DNA of 40,944 nt from Acidimicrobiia bacterium (GCA_009840735.1 VXNF01000002.1:1-40944); one strand, 5' to 3'; numbered from the stretch's first letter, positions 6,828 through 16,141 are shown. The notes: generated by a model not told the origin, from the sequence alone. A program made the numbers and translations.

Positions 6828-7700
6828 TCACTCGTCGCCGGCGATGCGGGCGGCGCTGGGGTAGAAGCAGCCCACGCCCCGATACGGGGTGCGGAACCTG
6901 CTGAGGTGCCAGCGCCCCAGGTTGGGGAACACGAGGAGGTCGCGGTCCTCGCCTGTGAACACGCAGTTGGTCGGCGCCGCGATGATCGCGCCCCGGGGGT
7001 CGGTGGCCAGCACCTGCAGCCCCGTCTCGGCGTGCCACACGAAGATGGTGTCGGGCCGGTAGCAGGACACCACGAGCGACCCGTCGGTGGTCTCCACGAT
7101 GCCGTCGGGGACCGCTAGCCCCAGGTCGCACAGCTCCCGCCGCGCCCCAGCCGACCCGTCGGGCTCGATGGGGATCTCCACGATGGCGCTGGGATAGCTC
7201 TCGACGATCCACAGGCGCGAGCCGTCCGCCGACACGGCGCAGCCGTTCGGGAAGTTCACCGACTCGGTGCTCCACACCTCGGCCTGCGCACCGGGGCGCT
7301 GCACCCAGACGAAGCCGTTCTGCTCTCCCCAGCCGCCGGAGTCGGTGAGGTAGTAGTGGCCGTCAGCGTCGAAGGCCCCCCAGTTGGGCACGCCGAGCGA
7401 CTGCTCGTCGTTGCCGGTGCAGAAGACGCTCCGCTCGCTGCCGTCGGGGCTGAACCGCCACACCGTGCTGTTGACCAGGTCTATGGCATAGACGTTGCCG
7501 TCGCCGTCCGCGGCCAGGCCCAGCATGAAGCCGCCCGTGTTCGCGATCTCCCGGGGCGTGTCGTCGGGGTTGATCACGTAGAGCTGGCCGGCCTCGCCCC
7601 CGCAGTAGATGGTGCCGTCGGGCGCCACGCAGATGCCCTCGGCGTGATCGAGGCCCTCGGCGAAGTTCTCGACATCGGTCAGCGGCACGATGGGTTCCAT
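6828..7700 (-). CDS. SMP-30/gluconolactonase-like beta-propeller
   Basis: A 290-residue protein of the SMP-30/gluconolactonase/LRE family. Repeated propeller strands are visible: EGLDHAEGICVAPDGTIYCGG, TGGFMLGLAADGDGNVYAID, FPNGCAVSADGSRLWIVES and LGLAVPDGIVETTDGSLVVS. Conserved acidic and Asn residues in these segments provide the divalent-metal site that opens lactone rings. An ATG at 7700, seven bases after GGAGG, is preferred; an ATG two codons earlier sits right against that GGAGG and is less suitable. In context it probably hydrolyses the lactone made by a neighbouring SDR, feeding the enolase-superfamily dehydratase. Confidence 0.87.
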   Translation of the reverse strand: MEPIVPLTDVENFAEGLDHAEGICVAPDGTIYCGGEAGQLYVINPDDTPREIANTGGFMLGLAADGDGNVYAIDLVNSTVWRFSPDGSERSVFCTGNDEQSLGVPNWGAFDADGHYYLTDSGGWGEQNGFVWVQRPGAQAEVWSTESVNFPNGCAVSADGSRLWIVESYPSAIVEIPIEPDGSAGARRELCDLGLAVPDGIVETTDGSLVVSCYRPDTIFVWHAETGLQVLATDPRGAIIAAPTNCVFTGEDRDLLVFPNLGRWHLSRFRTPYRGVGCFYPSAARIAGDE

Positions 7701-7731
7701 GTGCATCCTCCTTGGGTGGCCGGGACGGGCG

Positions 7732-8334
7732 CTAGCGCAGCGTGCCGTCGAGATTGCGCTTGGTCTCCACGAGCTCGACACGGTGTCCGTCGGGATCGAT
7801 CAGGTAAATGGCCAGCGCCCCCTTGTTGGGTCCGACCGTCGGCGAGACCGGGTCGCTCACCGCCTCCACGCCAGCCGCCTTGAGGCGCCCCCACAGCGCC
7901 TCGAAACCCTCCACGAACAGGCAGATGTGGGCGGTGCCGGGGTTGCCGTTGGACGGGTCGATCTCTTTGCGCTCGATGTTGCGGTACTCCAGGATCTCCA
8001 GGAACACGCCCACCCTGTCGTGGCGAAGGACCGCGGCGTGCAGGTCCACGGTCGGATAGCCCACCAGCTCGCGCAGGTACTCCTCGGTCCGCACCCAGCG
8101 GGCAATCACCTCGTAGCCCAGCAGCTCGTAGAAGGCGATCGACCGGTCCAGGTCCGCCACGGTGATGCCCGCATGCGAGAAGCCGCAGACCGCGCCTTCC
8201 GAAGCCCCGGTGGCAGGGTCGGCCGTGGCGGGGGCGGCCGTGGCGGAGGCGGCCGTGGCGGAGGCGGCCGTGGCGGAGGCGGCCGTGGCGGGGGCGATGG
8301 TGGCTGGGTCGGCCATGGTGGGGGCGGTCGTCAT
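7732..8334 (-). CDS. VOC (glyoxalase/dioxygenase-fold) protein with repeat N-terminus
   Basis: A 200-residue protein. Residues about 50-200 form a vicinal oxygen chelate domain: [20 protein letters not shown] with a metal-ligand histidine, HAAVLRH, FLEILEY (glutamate ligand), GTAHICLFV with a second histidine, and [14 protein letters not shown] with the final glutamate. The first 45 residues are a low-complexity Ala/Thr/Ser run made by 15-bp DNA repeats. The start is supported by GGGAAGGA eight bases upstream and a 4-nt ATGA overlap with the ABC ATPase gene. Such proteins include dioxygenases, epimerases and lactoylglutathione lyases; the reaction here is not assignable. Confidence 0.85.
   Translation of the reverse strand: MTTAPTMADPATIAPATAASATAASATAASATAAPATADPATGASEGAVCGFSHAGITVADLDRSIAFYELLGYEVIARWVRTEEYLRELVGYPTVDLHAAVLRHDRVGVFLEILEYRNIERKEIDPSNGNPGTAHICLFVEGFEALWGRLKAAGVEAVSDPVSPTVGPNKGALAIYLIDPDGHRVELVETKRNLDGTLR
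8210..8329 (-). repeat. Eight 15-bp tandem repeats encoding ATAAS-type pentapeptides
   Basis: On the plus strand the unit is GTGGCGGAGGCGGCC with variants; the three central units are identical and the outer ones degenerate. Read on the minus strand inside the VOC gene the units give five-residue repeats of the type ATAAS. The unit is a multiple of three, so gain or loss changes length but not frame. Confidence 0.9.
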
Positions 8335-9479
8335 CGGATTGTCCTTCCCGAGTCGATGTCAAACAGATGCAGGCCGGTGCCGCCGATCTCCAGCGCCACC
8401 TCCTGGCCCGGCCTGAAGGCCCGATCCGAGCGCACCCGCGCCACGAGTGTGTCACGGGGCGGCGCATCGGGATCTCCCGGATCCACGCCGGAGAAGTCAC
8501 CGGCCAGATGCACATAGGTCTCGGGCTCGACTAGTTCGGTGAAGCACACCCGCGCCCGGGGCAGATCCTTCGAGGACACCTCCGGGTCGCGCAGCAGCAG
8601 CGACTCGGGCCGGATGCCCGCCACCAAGTCGGCGCCCCGGGGCGCCGAGGCGCACAGCTCGACCGCCGCCTCGGGAACGGCGACGGCGCCGGCCGCCCCG
8701 AAATCCAGTGCCGGGCCGCCCGGGGCTTCGCCGGATCGCACTTGTGCCTTCAGCAGGTTCATGGAGGGGCTGCCGATGAAGCCGGCGACGAACAGGTCGG
8801 CCGGTCGGTGATACAGCTCCTGGGGCGTGCCGACCTGGCGCAGTTCGCCGTCATTCAGGACCGCCACGCGCTCCCCCAGGGTCATGGCCTCAGTCTGGTC
8901 GTGGGTCACGAACACAGTCGTGACCCCCAAGGTGGCGTGCAGCTGGGCCAGCTCGCCGCGCATCTGCACCCGCAACTTGGCGTCGAGGTTGCTGAGCGGC
9001 TCGTCCAGCAGGAACGCCTTGGGCTGGCGCACGATTGCCCGACCGATGGCGACCCGCTGGCGCTGGCCACCGGACAGCGCCGCCGGCCTCCGCTTCAGAT
9101 GCTCGCTGAGTTCGAGGGTCTCGGCGACCTCGGTCACCCGCTTGGTGATCTCGGCGGACGGCACCCTGGCCTGGCGCAGCGGGAAGGCGATGTTGGCGAA
9201 GACCGTCATGTGGGGGTACAGGGCGTAGTTCTGGAACACCATGGCCACGTCGCGGTCGCGCGGGTGTACCTGGTTCACGACCTCGCCGTCGACGAGGATC
9301 TCCCCGGCGGTGATGGCCTCCAGGCCGGCCAGCATGCGCAGCAGGGTGGACTTGCCGCAGCCCGACGGCCCGACGAGCACCACGAACTCCCCGTCGCCGA
9401 TGTCGAGGCTCAGCGAGGTCACCGCCTCCGTGCCGTCGCCGTAGACCTTGGTGACGGCACGGAAGGAGATCTCGGCCAT
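8331..9479 (-). CDS. Sugar ABC importer ATPase (MsmX/UgpC/MalK type)
   Basis: A 382-residue ATPase: Walker [10 protein letters not shown] (37-45), Q-loop [10 protein letters not shown] (81-90), signature [10 protein letters not shown] (135-144), Walker B AFLLDEP (155-161), and the switch histidine in [14 protein letters not shown]. After residue 240 comes a TOBE-type regulatory domain ([11 protein letters not shown], ending in LHLFDIDSG) typical of carbohydrate importers. The ATG at 9479 is chosen because the product then starts with [14 protein letters not shown], as in the family; the open frame further upstream lies antisense to or inside the next gene. It energises the two permeases at 10339-12106 together with the binding protein at 12127-13707. 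Confidence 0.93.
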   Translation of the reverse strand: MAEISFRAVTKVYGDGTEAVTSLSLDIGDGEFVVLVGPSGCGKSTLLRMLAGLEAITAGEILVDGEVVNQVHPRDRDVAMVFQNYALYPHMTVFANIAFPLRQARVPSAEITKRVTEVAETLELSEHLKRRPAALSGGQRQRVAIGRAIVRQPKAFLLDEPLSNLDAKLRVQMRGELAQLHATLGVTTVFVTHDQTEAMTLGERVAVLNDGELRQVGTPQELYHRPADLFVAGFIGSPSMNLLKAQVRSGEAPGGPALDFGAAGAVAVPEAAVELCASAPRGADLVAGIRPESLLLRDPEVSSKDLPRARVCFTELVEPETYVHLAGDFSGVDPGDPDAPPRDTLVARVRSDRAFRPGQEVALEIGGTGLHLFDIDSGRTIR

Positions 9480-9490
9480 GATCGAGTGCC

Positions 9491-10279
9491 CTAGAACGCC
9501 TTCACCGCGGTGAAGCCGGCGTCGATGGCGATGTTGACGCTGCTGATGTAGCTGGAGGCGTCGGAGGCCAAGAACACCACCAGGGCGCCGACCTCCTCGA
9601 CGGTGCCCACCCGGCCCAGCGTGTTGGCGGCGTGTACCCGGTCCATGAAGTTGTCGGCCTCCTCCACGTTCATGTCCTCGAGATCCCGCGTCAGCATGGG
9701 TGTGTCGATCGTTCCCGGCGAGATGGCGTTCACCCGGATGTTGTCGCGGCCCACCTCCAGGGTGAGCGAGCGGGCGGCCGCCACGACGCCCGCCTTGGCC
9801 GCCGCGTAGACCACGCAGCCCGGCAGCGAGTGCGAGGCCTGCACCGAGGACGTGAAGATCATCGAGCCGCCACCGCGGGCGCGCATCGGGGCGATGCTGT
9901 ACTGCGCGCACAGCAAGACACCCTTGAGGTCCACGTCGAGCAGTAAGTCCATGTCCTGCTCGCTCATGGCCTCCAGATCGACGTAGCGCTCCACCCCGGC
10001 GTTGGCGTGCAGCACGTCGAGGCCGCCGTAGCTGTCGACGGCCCGCTGGATCATCGCCTTCACATCCGCGGTGAGCGACACGTCGCCGCCGTCGGCCATC
10101 GCGACTCCCCCTGCGGCGGTGATCCGATCGACCGTCTCGCCGGCGGCTTCGGTGTTGATGTCGTTGACGACTACCGCAGCGCCGGCGCCGGCGAGGGCGA
10201 CGGCGCTGCCGGCACCGATTCCCGAGCCCGCCCCGGTCACGATGGCCACCTTGTTGTCCAGTGCTCCTTGCGCCCTCAT
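9491..10279 (-). CDS. SDR-family oxidoreductase
   Basis: A 262-residue classical [15 protein letters not shown] (about 15-26), NDIN acidic end of strand 2 (NAD-type), HANAG in the NNAG position, S in TSSVQASHS and catalytic YAAAK, then the C-terminal [16 protein letters not shown] lies seven bases before the ATG. It sits between the ABC permease and ATPase genes, so its substrate is probably the imported compound or its first product. The usual NNAG motif reads HANAG, a mild deviation. Confidence 0.9.
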   Translation of the reverse strand: MRAQGALDNKVAIVTGAGSGIGAGSAVALAGAGAAVVVNDINTEAAGETVDRITAAGGVAMADGGDVSLTADVKAMIQRAVDSYGGLDVLHANAGVERYVDLEAMSEQDMDLLLDVDLKGVLLCAQYSIAPMRARGGGSMIFTSSVQASHSLPGCVVYAAAKAGVVAAARSLTLEVGRDNIRVNAISPGTIDTPMLTRDLEDMNVEEADNFMDRVHAANTLGRVGTVEEVGALVVFLASDASSYISSVNIAIDAGFTAVKAF

Positions 10280-10338
10280 GCTGCACTCCTCTCTGCGGTC
10301 ATGCTCGCCCGCCCGCCTCGCCGCGTCCACTCCGCCCG

Positions 10339-11169
10339 TCAGCCCTTCAGCGCGCCCGCGGTCACGCCCTGCTGGAAGCGACGCTCCAGCACCAAGTACA
10401 GGATGAACACGGGCACAGATCCGATGATCGAGGCCGCCGCAATCAACTCGTGGGGCGTGGCGTACTGGCCGATGAACTGGCTGATGCCCACCGGCAGCGT
10501 GTAGGTGTCGGCGTCCCGCATCAGCACCAGCGCCAGGATGAAGTCGTTCCAGTTGGCGAGGAACAGCAGGATCGTCACCGTCACGACCGCCGGGCGGGCC
10601 ACCGGCACGATCACCCGGAACAGGATCTTCCACTCGCGGGCGCCGTCGAGGCGCGCCGATTCCACCAGCTCGCCGGGGATGCCAGCGAAGAAGCCCCGGA
10701 AGATCAGGATCGAGATGGGCAGGCCGAACGCCACGTAAACCAGGCTCAGCCCGAACAGGTCGTTGTAGAACCCGAGGTGGCGGGCCTCGATCAGCAGCGG
10801 CAGCACCAGGGCGGCCGGCGGGATCATGATGCCCAGCAGCAGCAGCGTGAACACCACATCGGAGCCCGGGAACCGCAGCCAGGTGAAGGCGTGCGCCGCC
10901 AGCAGCGACACCAAGATCGTCAAGACGACCGAGACGACGGTCACGAAGACGCTATTGAGGAAGTAGCCGCCGAGCCCGAACTCCTGCCAGGCGGTGATGT
11001 AGTTGCCCGGCACCCACTCGTCGGGGAGGAACTTCTGGTTGTAGACCTCCCGGCCGGTCTTGAGCGAAAGCGCGCCGACCCAGGCCACCGGCAGCACGAC
11101 GGTCACGGCGGTGACGACCGCCAGGATCGACAGCCCGGCCTTCGCCCAGGTGGCGCGGAGCTCAAACAA
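10339..11169 (-). CDS. Sugar ABC importer permease (MalG-like)
   Basis: A 276-residue membrane protein with about six hydrophobic segments, starting with LSILAVVTAVTVVLPVAWVG. The EAA loop that contacts the ATPase is visible as ELVESARLDGAREWKILFRVIVP (about 190). The C-terminal RRFQQGVTAGALKG is the classic MalG-type ending. The start is a TTG at 11169 whose first bases overlap the stop of the upstream permease by 8 nt, which suggests coupling. It belongs to the CUT1-type carbohydrate importers. Confidence 0.92.
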   Translation of the reverse strand: MFELRATWAKAGLSILAVVTAVTVVLPVAWVGALSLKTGREVYNQKFLPDEWVPGNYITAWQEFGLGGYFLNSVFVTVVSVVLTILVSLLAAHAFTWLRFPGSDVVFTLLLLGIMIPPAALVLPLLIEARHLGFYNDLFGLSLVYVAFGLPISILIFRGFFAGIPGELVESARLDGAREWKILFRVIVPVARPAVVTVTILLFLANWNDFILALVLMRDADTYTLPVGISQFIGQYATPHELIAAASIIGSVPVFILYLVLERRFQQGVTAGALKG

Positions 11170-12106
11170 GGCGCCTCGCCAACCGGAAGCGGGCCACGCT
11201 GGCGATCACCGCCAGCACAACGATCACAACGGCGATGGCCGAGGCCACACCCATGATGCTGAAGCGGAAGCCCTGCTCGAACATGTACGTGGCCAGCACT
11301 TCGGAACTTCGGTTGGGGCCGCCTCGCGTCATGACGAACACCACGTCGAAGATCTTGAGACCGCCGATGATGTTCAGTAGCGCCACCACGCCCACGATGT
11401 GCCGCATCGAGGGGATGATCACCCGAAACACGGTTGCCGGGGTCCGCGCCCCGTCGAGGGCCGCCGCCTCCAGCATCGACCGGTCGACGCCCTGCAGGCC
11501 GGCGTAGTAGAGGATCATGTCGTAGCCGGCGAACTGCCAGACGGTCACGCCGATGATGACCCACAGAGCCCACCGCTCCTCGCCCAGGAAGAAGATGGGC
11601 TGATCGGCGACGCCCAGCCACTGCAGGATCTGGTTCACGAACCCGAAGGCGTCTAGCACCCGCTGCCACATGAGGCCCACGAGGACCGAGGGCAACAGGG
11701 CGGGCAGGAAGATGACTCCCCGCAGCAGACCCGTGCCGCGCACCCGGGTGGAGATCAGCAGGGCGACACCGAAGCCGACGATGTTCAGGAACAGCGTCGT
11801 GAGACCCGTGAAGAGAAGGGTGTTGCGCAGCGCCCGCCAGAAGATGTCGTCGCCGGCGATCGTGCGGTAGTTCTCGATGCCCAGCCAGCGAATGTCGGCG
11901 ATGTCGAAGCCGGTCCACTCCGACAGCGACACGAGCCCCACCACCACGATGGGGGCGGCGATGAGCCCCAGGAACACGGCCAGGCTCGGCACCACCATGG
12001 CGACGCCGAGACTCGATGCGTAGTTGCCACCGCGGCGGCGCTCGGCGGCGCGCGCGGCGCGCCGCGGCAGGGCGGTCCCTGCCGACGGTGCCGCCGCGGT
12101 CGACAA
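11162..12106 (-). CDS. Sugar ABC importer permease (MalF/UgpA-like)
   Basis: A 314-residue membrane protein with a basic N-terminus (ARAAERRRGG) and six hydrophobic segments, beginning with SLGVAMVVPSLAVFLGLIAAPIVVVG. The EAA loop reads LEAAALDGARTPATVFRVIIPSM. It pairs with the MalG-like subunit downstream. The start is taken as the TTG at 12106; no ATG or GTG occurs before the first membrane segment, and the Shine-Dalgarno is weak. The gene lies 20 bp after the binding-protein gene. Confidence 0.9.
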   Translation of the reverse strand: MSTAAAPSAGTALPRRAARAAERRRGGNYASSLGVAMVVPSLAVFLGLIAAPIVVVGLVSLSEWTGFDIADIRWLGIENYRTIAGDDIFWRALRNTLLFTGLTTLFLNIVGFGVALLISTRVRGTGLLRGVIFLPALLPSVLVGLMWQRVLDAFGFVNQILQWLGVADQPIFFLGEERWALWVIIGVTVWQFAGYDMILYYAGLQGVDRSMLEAAALDGARTPATVFRVIIPSMRHIVGVVALLNIIGGLKIFDVVFVMTRGGPNRSSEVLATYMFEQGFRFSIMGVASAIAVVIVVLAVIASVARFRLARRLV

Positions 12107-12126
12107 CTGCCTGGGAGGTGCCGGCG

Positions 12127-13707
12127 TTAGCCGGCGCCAGCCATGGCTGCGACCACTTCAGCCGCCGAGGTGGACCCGCCGAGCAGACCTTGGACGCCGT
12201 TGATCAGCTCCGTGTACACCGGCGTGGTGTAGATCGTGCGGTTGCGGACGGTGGCCTGGGCCGCGATCAGGTCGCGGTAGAGGTCGCTCACGTCCGGCGG
12301 CAGCTCGATCTGCCACGATGGGATGAAGTCGTTGGCTACCAGGACCGCCTCGCCGTCGGCGTTGGTCAGGTAGCGCATGAACTCGATACCCAGGTCGACG
12401 TTGGCCGCATCTGCGGGGATCGAGAACATCTCTGCCACGCCGCCGGTGGCGAATCCTTCACCGCCGTCGGGCGACGGGAAGGGGAACAGGCCCCACTCGA
12501 AGCTGTCTTCCACCTGCGCGGCGATGCCGCCGGTGATGAAGTTCCCGACCGGGTAGAACATGGCCGCCTGCTGGGCCACGAACAGTTCCAGCGCCCCGAC
12601 GAAGGAGACCATGGAGTTGGCGCCCGGCGCGAACACGCCGCTGGCGATCAGGTCTTCGAGGTTCTCCGCCGCAGCCAGGAACTGCGGGTCGTCCCAGGTG
12701 GCCGCGCCGGCGTCGGCCTGCACGATGAGCGTGTTGGCGGGGTCGGTGTAGGCGAGTTGGGCGAAGAACAGGTCGGCAGCGGCCCAACCGTCGTTGGTGC
12801 CGACGGCCACACCGAAGTAGCCGGCGTCGTCGAGAGCCGCGGCGACCGCCTTCAGGGCATCGGACGAGCGGGGCACCTCGAGGCCCAGCTCAGCGAAGAT
12901 GTCCTTGTTGTAGGCGATCTGCAGTGAGTTCACGTCCAGCGGGATGGCGTAGGGCACGCCGTCCACGCTGGCGATGGACGCGATCGGCGGGAAGAAGTCG
13001 GGGAATCCCGCGGTGAACTCACCCTCCAGTGAAGCGATCGCGCCGCCGTTTACGAGGTCGGTGTACTCACCGGTCCACGGCACCTGCGCCACGTCGGGTG
13101 GCTCACCCGCGGCGATGGCCGCCCGCAGGTTGGTCATGTAGTCGGCGAAGGGCGTGTAGGTCCGCACGACGTCCACGTTCGGGTAGTCCGCCTCGAAGAG
13201 TGCCTCGGCCTCCTCGTGGACGACGGGGTAGGCGCCCTCGTTGTTCCACGACCAGAACTCCAGCGTGACCGACTCGGCGGGTTCGTCCGCCATCGGTGCG
13301 GCCGCGGCGGCCGCCTCGGCCTCCTCGGCCGCCTGCCGCGCCTCTTCGGCCTCGGCCTGCGCGGCTGCCGCTTGACTGCGCGCCGCGTCGGCCGCCGCCT
13401 GGGCTTCAGCTAGGGCGGCCTCGGCCGCCTCCACTGCCGCCTGGTTGCCCGAGGCGGTGGCTTGCGCCAGTTCGGCGGCTGCCTGCGCCGCGGCGGCGGC
13501 TGCCTGGGCGGCTGCGGCTGCGGCGCCGGCCGATTGCGCTTCGCTCGCCGCCACGCCCGCCTCGGCGGACGCGGCGCCAGCGGTGCTCATGGCCTCCGCA
13601 GCGGCGTCGGCACTGCCGTCGTCGCTGGCACACGCCGCTGCCAGCAGAGCCAGCACAGCGGCGAGCAGACCCGCGCGCGCGAGCAACCCACGTCTATTCG
13701 TTCTCAT
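12127..13707 (-). CDS. Sugar-type ABC substrate-binding lipoprotein with Ala-rich stalk
   Basis: A 526-residue lipoprotein. The signal peptide ends in the lipobox LAAAC with C26 as the lipidation site. Residues 31-140 are extremely rich in Ala, with Glu, Gln and Arg in helical phase, forming a probable coiled-coil or helical stalk. The binding domain starts near 146 (VTLEFWSWNN) and contains FEADYPNVDVV, PPDVAQVPWTGEY and AIPLDVNSLQIAYNKDIF, typical of family 1 solute-binding proteins. It should capture a carbohydrate-like ligand outside the cell and deliver it to the permeases. The ATG at 13707 follows AAAGGAG; an upstream in-frame extension lacks signal features. Confidence 0.92.
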   Translation of the reverse strand: MRTNRRGLLARAGLLAAVLALLAAACASDDGSADAAAEAMSTAGAASAEAGVAASEAQSAGAAAAAAQAAAAAAQAAAELAQATASGNQAAVEAAEAALAEAQAAADAARSQAAAAQAEAEEARQAAEEAEAAAAAAPMADEPAESVTLEFWSWNNEGAYPVVHEEAEALFEADYPNVDVVRTYTPFADYMTNLRAAIAAGEPPDVAQVPWTGEYTDLVNGGAIASLEGEFTAGFPDFFPPIASIASVDGVPYAIPLDVNSLQIAYNKDIFAELGLEVPRSSDALKAVAAALDDAGYFGVAVGTNDGWAAADLFFAQLAYTDPANTLIVQADAGAATWDDPQFLAAAENLEDLIASGVFAPGANSMVSFVGALELFVAQQAAMFYPVGNFITGGIAAQVEDSFEWGLFPFPSPDGGEGFATGGVAEMFSIPADAANVDLGIEFMRYLTNADGEAVLVANDFIPSWQIELPPDVSDLYRDLIAAQATVRNRTIYTTPVYTELINGVQGLLGGSTSAAEVVAAMAGAG

Positions 13708-13746
13708 CCCCGTCTCCTTTCGTCTCCCCCGGACAGGGGTGCGCCG

Positions 13747-13752
13747 AGAGTA
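13747..13752 (-). promoter_or_regulatory. Possible -10 box upstream of binding-protein gene
   Basis: TACTCT on the minus strand fits TANNNT and lies about 40 nt before the ATG at 13707. Just upstream (plus-strand 13763-13782) TCGAAC occurs twice in the same orientation, 14 bp apart, a possible operator. There is no good -35 match, and read-through from the hydrolase gene is equally possible. Confidence 0.3.
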
Positions 13753-13800
13753 TGTCACACGGGAATCGAACGGCCCCATTCGAACCAGGGCCGGAGGAAC

Positions 13801-14604
13801 TCAGAGATGCCTGCGCATCCAGCTGAGCGTGACCGCGTTGAACTCATCGGGGCTCTCCATGCCCGAGAGGTGCCCGGCGCCTTCGAAGACATGGAAGTCG
13901 CTGCCAGCGATGGCTTCGTGGATCTCCTCCGAGCACTGCACGGGCAGCACCACGTCCATCTCGCCCACGGTGACAAGCACCGGCGCGGTGACCTGCTGCG
14001 CCTCGGCGCGCATGTCATAGGAGAGGTTGGCCTCGATCTGGCCCAGCAGGCCGTCGTAGCTGGCGGCGTTGGCCCGCATGTGGTCGAGGATCCCCATGAG
14101 CATCTCGAAGTTTCGGGACATGAAGCCGGGGCTCAGCAGCATCGGCATCGTGGCGGCGTAGTAGTGCTCCACCCCGCCGCTGATGAGGTGCGCCTTCAGC
14201 AGCCCGAGGGAGAACTCGCTGAAGCCAACGGTCCCCAGCCAGGACGAGTGCATCTGCAGCGACAACACCCGCTCGGGGGCGTCCACCGCCATTCGCAGGC
14301 CGATGGCGCCGCCCAGCGACGAGCCCGACAGGTGCGCTGCGTCGATCCCGAGGGCGTCCATGAGGTCGAAGGTGTCCCCGGCCATACCCGCCACGCTGTA
14401 GGGCGGCGGTGTGGTCTCGCTGCGGCCCACGCCCCGGCCGTCGAAGATCACGCAGCGCACCTCGGATTCGTAGGCGCGCACCTGCGGCAGCCAGCGGGTG
14501 CCGTCGGCGCCGGTGCCTCGGATCAGCACCAGCGCCGGCAACGACTCGTCGCCGCGGCTCTCGTAGTAGATGCTCGTGCCGTCTCGGACTGCAACGTGTG
14601 GCAT
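13801..14604 (-). CDS. Alpha/beta hydrolase
   Basis: A 267-residue alpha/beta hydrolase. The oxyanion region is LIRGTGADGTRW, FDGRGVGRSE is the typical strand-4 turn, the nucleophile elbow G-S-S-L-G places Ser96, the acid lies in TVGEMDVVLP and the histidine in GAGHLSGMESPDEF. It resembles 3-oxoadipate enol-lactonase-type and ester hydrolases. The ATG at 14604 follows GGGGAG; the open frame before it runs into the amidase gene. In the catabolic run it may open a lactone or ester bond of the substrate. Confidence 0.9.
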   Translation of the reverse strand: MPHVAVRDGTSIYYESRGDESLPALVLIRGTGADGTRWLPQVRAYESEVRCVIFDGRGVGRSETTPPPYSVAGMAGDTFDLMDALGIDAAHLSGSSLGGAIGLRMAVDAPERVLSLQMHSSWLGTVGFSEFSLGLLKAHLISGGVEHYYAATMPMLLSPGFMSRNFEMLMGILDHMRANAASYDGLLGQIEANLSYDMRAEAQQVTAPVLVTVGEMDVVLPVQCSEEIHEAIAGSDFHVFEGAGHLSGMESPDEFNAVTLSWMRRHL

Positions 14605-14677
14605 GGCTATCTCCCCTTTGTGGATTCCGACTTTCGGCGAAGCGACGGATAGATCGCTGGCTTCGGCTGCGGCCGGG

Positions 14678-16120
14678 CTAGCCGCCTTGGCCCGGTGTGA
14701 CCGGCAGCCGCGGCGCCTCGCTCGCAAGCATCCGCTCGACGGCGCCCGCCACCCGCACAGCGGTGTCCTCTCGCCCACGCCCGGCGGTGAACTGCATTCC
14801 CACCGGCAGGCCGTCGGCGTCGAAGCCCACCGGCAGCGCCACCGTCGGCAGCCCGGTGAGGTTCTGCGGCACGGTGAAGCCCATGACCACCTCGCGCAGC
14901 GCCCGTCGCTCGCCTTCGACCAGCACCGTGTCGGGTTCGTCGATCCTCGACGGGCCGACCGCCGAGATCGGCGTCAACAGCACGTCGAGGGACTCGAAGG
15001 CCCGATCGAACGCCCAGATGAACTCCAACCGGCGTCGCCGGGCCTCCAGGTACTCACCCATCGTCACCACCGCGGCCAGCTCCAGGCGACTGCGGACATC
15101 GCCGCCGTAGTCCTCGGCACGCCCGGGGTACAGGCCGAGACGGCGGTTGTGCAGGTCGTAGGCCTCGGCCATCTGCAGCGGGATGAACGCCGCCAGCATG
15201 TCCTCCGCAGCGGGCAGGTCGACCTCGACGATGACCGCGCCGGCCGCCCATAGCGCCTCGCAGGTGCGGTCGAAGCCCGCCGTCGTGCCCTCGCCCCACG
15301 ACACCGGGCCGGCCAGCGCCTCCGAGATGCCCACCCGCACCCCGGCCAGCCCGTCGCCGAAGGCATCCGGGTCGGGCGCCGGCGGCAGCGGATCGGCCAG
15401 CGTGGCTGGATCGCCGGCATGGGGGCCGCTCATGGCCGCCAGCAGCGGCCACAGGTCGGCCACGCGGGCCGCCACCGCGCCCGGCGTGTCCAGCGTGGGC
15501 GCCAGCGCTGCGCCGCCGGCCCGGCTGATCCGCCCGAGGGTGGGCTTGATGCCGGCCGTGCCGCAGTACGTCGCCGGGATGCGCACCGAGCCGCCGGTGT
15601 CGCTGGCCACCGCCGCGGGCACCATCCCCGCGGCCACCGCCGCCGCGGAGCCGCCGCTGGAGCCGCCCGGCACCCGTTCGAGGTTCCACGGGTTGCGCGG
15701 GCTAGGGCGGGTGGCGTGCTGGGAGGTGATCCCCCAGCCGAACTCGTGGGAGCGGGTCACCCCCACGATCACCGCGCCGGCCTCCCGCAGCCGCCGCACT
15801 GACTCGGCGTCAGCGTCGGGCACCCGCCCCGCCAGCACGTCGGAGCCGTAGTCGCCCACGGCGCCGGCCACGTCGAACAGCTCCTTGATAGCCACCGGCA
15901 CGCCGTGCAGCGGGCCGCGGGACTCGCCGCGTCGCAGCTCCTCGGTACGCTCGGTCGCCTCGGCGACAGCTCGCTCGGCGGTTACCTCCGAGAAGGCGCC
16001 CAACGCTCCGTCGAGGCGCTCGATCCGCTCCAGCGTGGCCGCCAGCACCTCCGACGGCTCAGCCTCCCCGGCCGCGTACAGCTCGCCGAGCCGAGCGATC
16101 GAGAGCCCCGAGACGTCCAT
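14678..16120 (-). CDS. Amidase-signature hydrolase
   Basis: A 480-residue amidase signature enzyme. The catalytic triad is visible: K79 in AIKELFDVAG, the cis-serine in PGGSSGGSAAAVA (151-163) and the nucleophile S178 in SDTGGSVRIPA. The rest follows the family, with GIKPTLGRIS after the nucleophile and NLTGLPTVALPVGFDADGLPVGMQ near the C-terminus. It hydrolyses a carboxamide to acid and ammonia. It could be GatA-like, but no gatB or gatC is adjacent and the catabolic context favours a degradative amidase. Confidence 0.93.
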   Translation of the reverse strand: MDVSGLSIARLGELYAAGEAEPSEVLAATLERIERLDGALGAFSEVTAERAVAEATERTEELRRGESRGPLHGVPVAIKELFDVAGAVGDYGSDVLAGRVPDADAESVRRLREAGAVIVGVTRSHEFGWGITSQHATRPSPRNPWNLERVPGGSSGGSAAAVAAGMVPAAVASDTGGSVRIPATYCGTAGIKPTLGRISRAGGAALAPTLDTPGAVAARVADLWPLLAAMSGPHAGDPATLADPLPPAPDPDAFGDGLAGVRVGISEALAGPVSWGEGTTAGFDRTCEALWAAGAVIVEVDLPAAEDMLAAFIPLQMAEAYDLHNRRLGLYPGRAEDYGGDVRSRLELAAVVTMGEYLEARRRRLEFIWAFDRAFESLDVLLTPISAVGPSRIDEPDTVLVEGERRALREVVMGFTVPQNLTGLPTVALPVGFDADGLPVGMQFTAGRGREDTAVRVAGAVERMLASEAPRLPVTPGQGG

Positions 16121-16141
16121 CGCCAGCTACCTCCGGCGGGC

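Noticed and set aside
8210-8329. CRISPR-like array
   Set aside because: The 15-bp units have no spacers and are translated within the VOC gene.
9480-10286. N-terminal extension of the ABC ATPase to 10286 as a fusion
   Set aside because: The extension is an Arg/Gly-rich shadow of the SDR gene in another frame; the real protein starts at 9479.
13755-13795. tRNA remnant or attachment site suggested by GGTTCGAAT and GTTCGATTCCC
   Set aside because: No matching T-stem, anticodon arm or acceptor stem can be formed, and no integrase is nearby.
14678-16120. GatA subunit of the amidotransferase
   Set aside because: No gatB or gatC is adjacent and the gene lies inside a catabolic run with a cupin and hydrolase.
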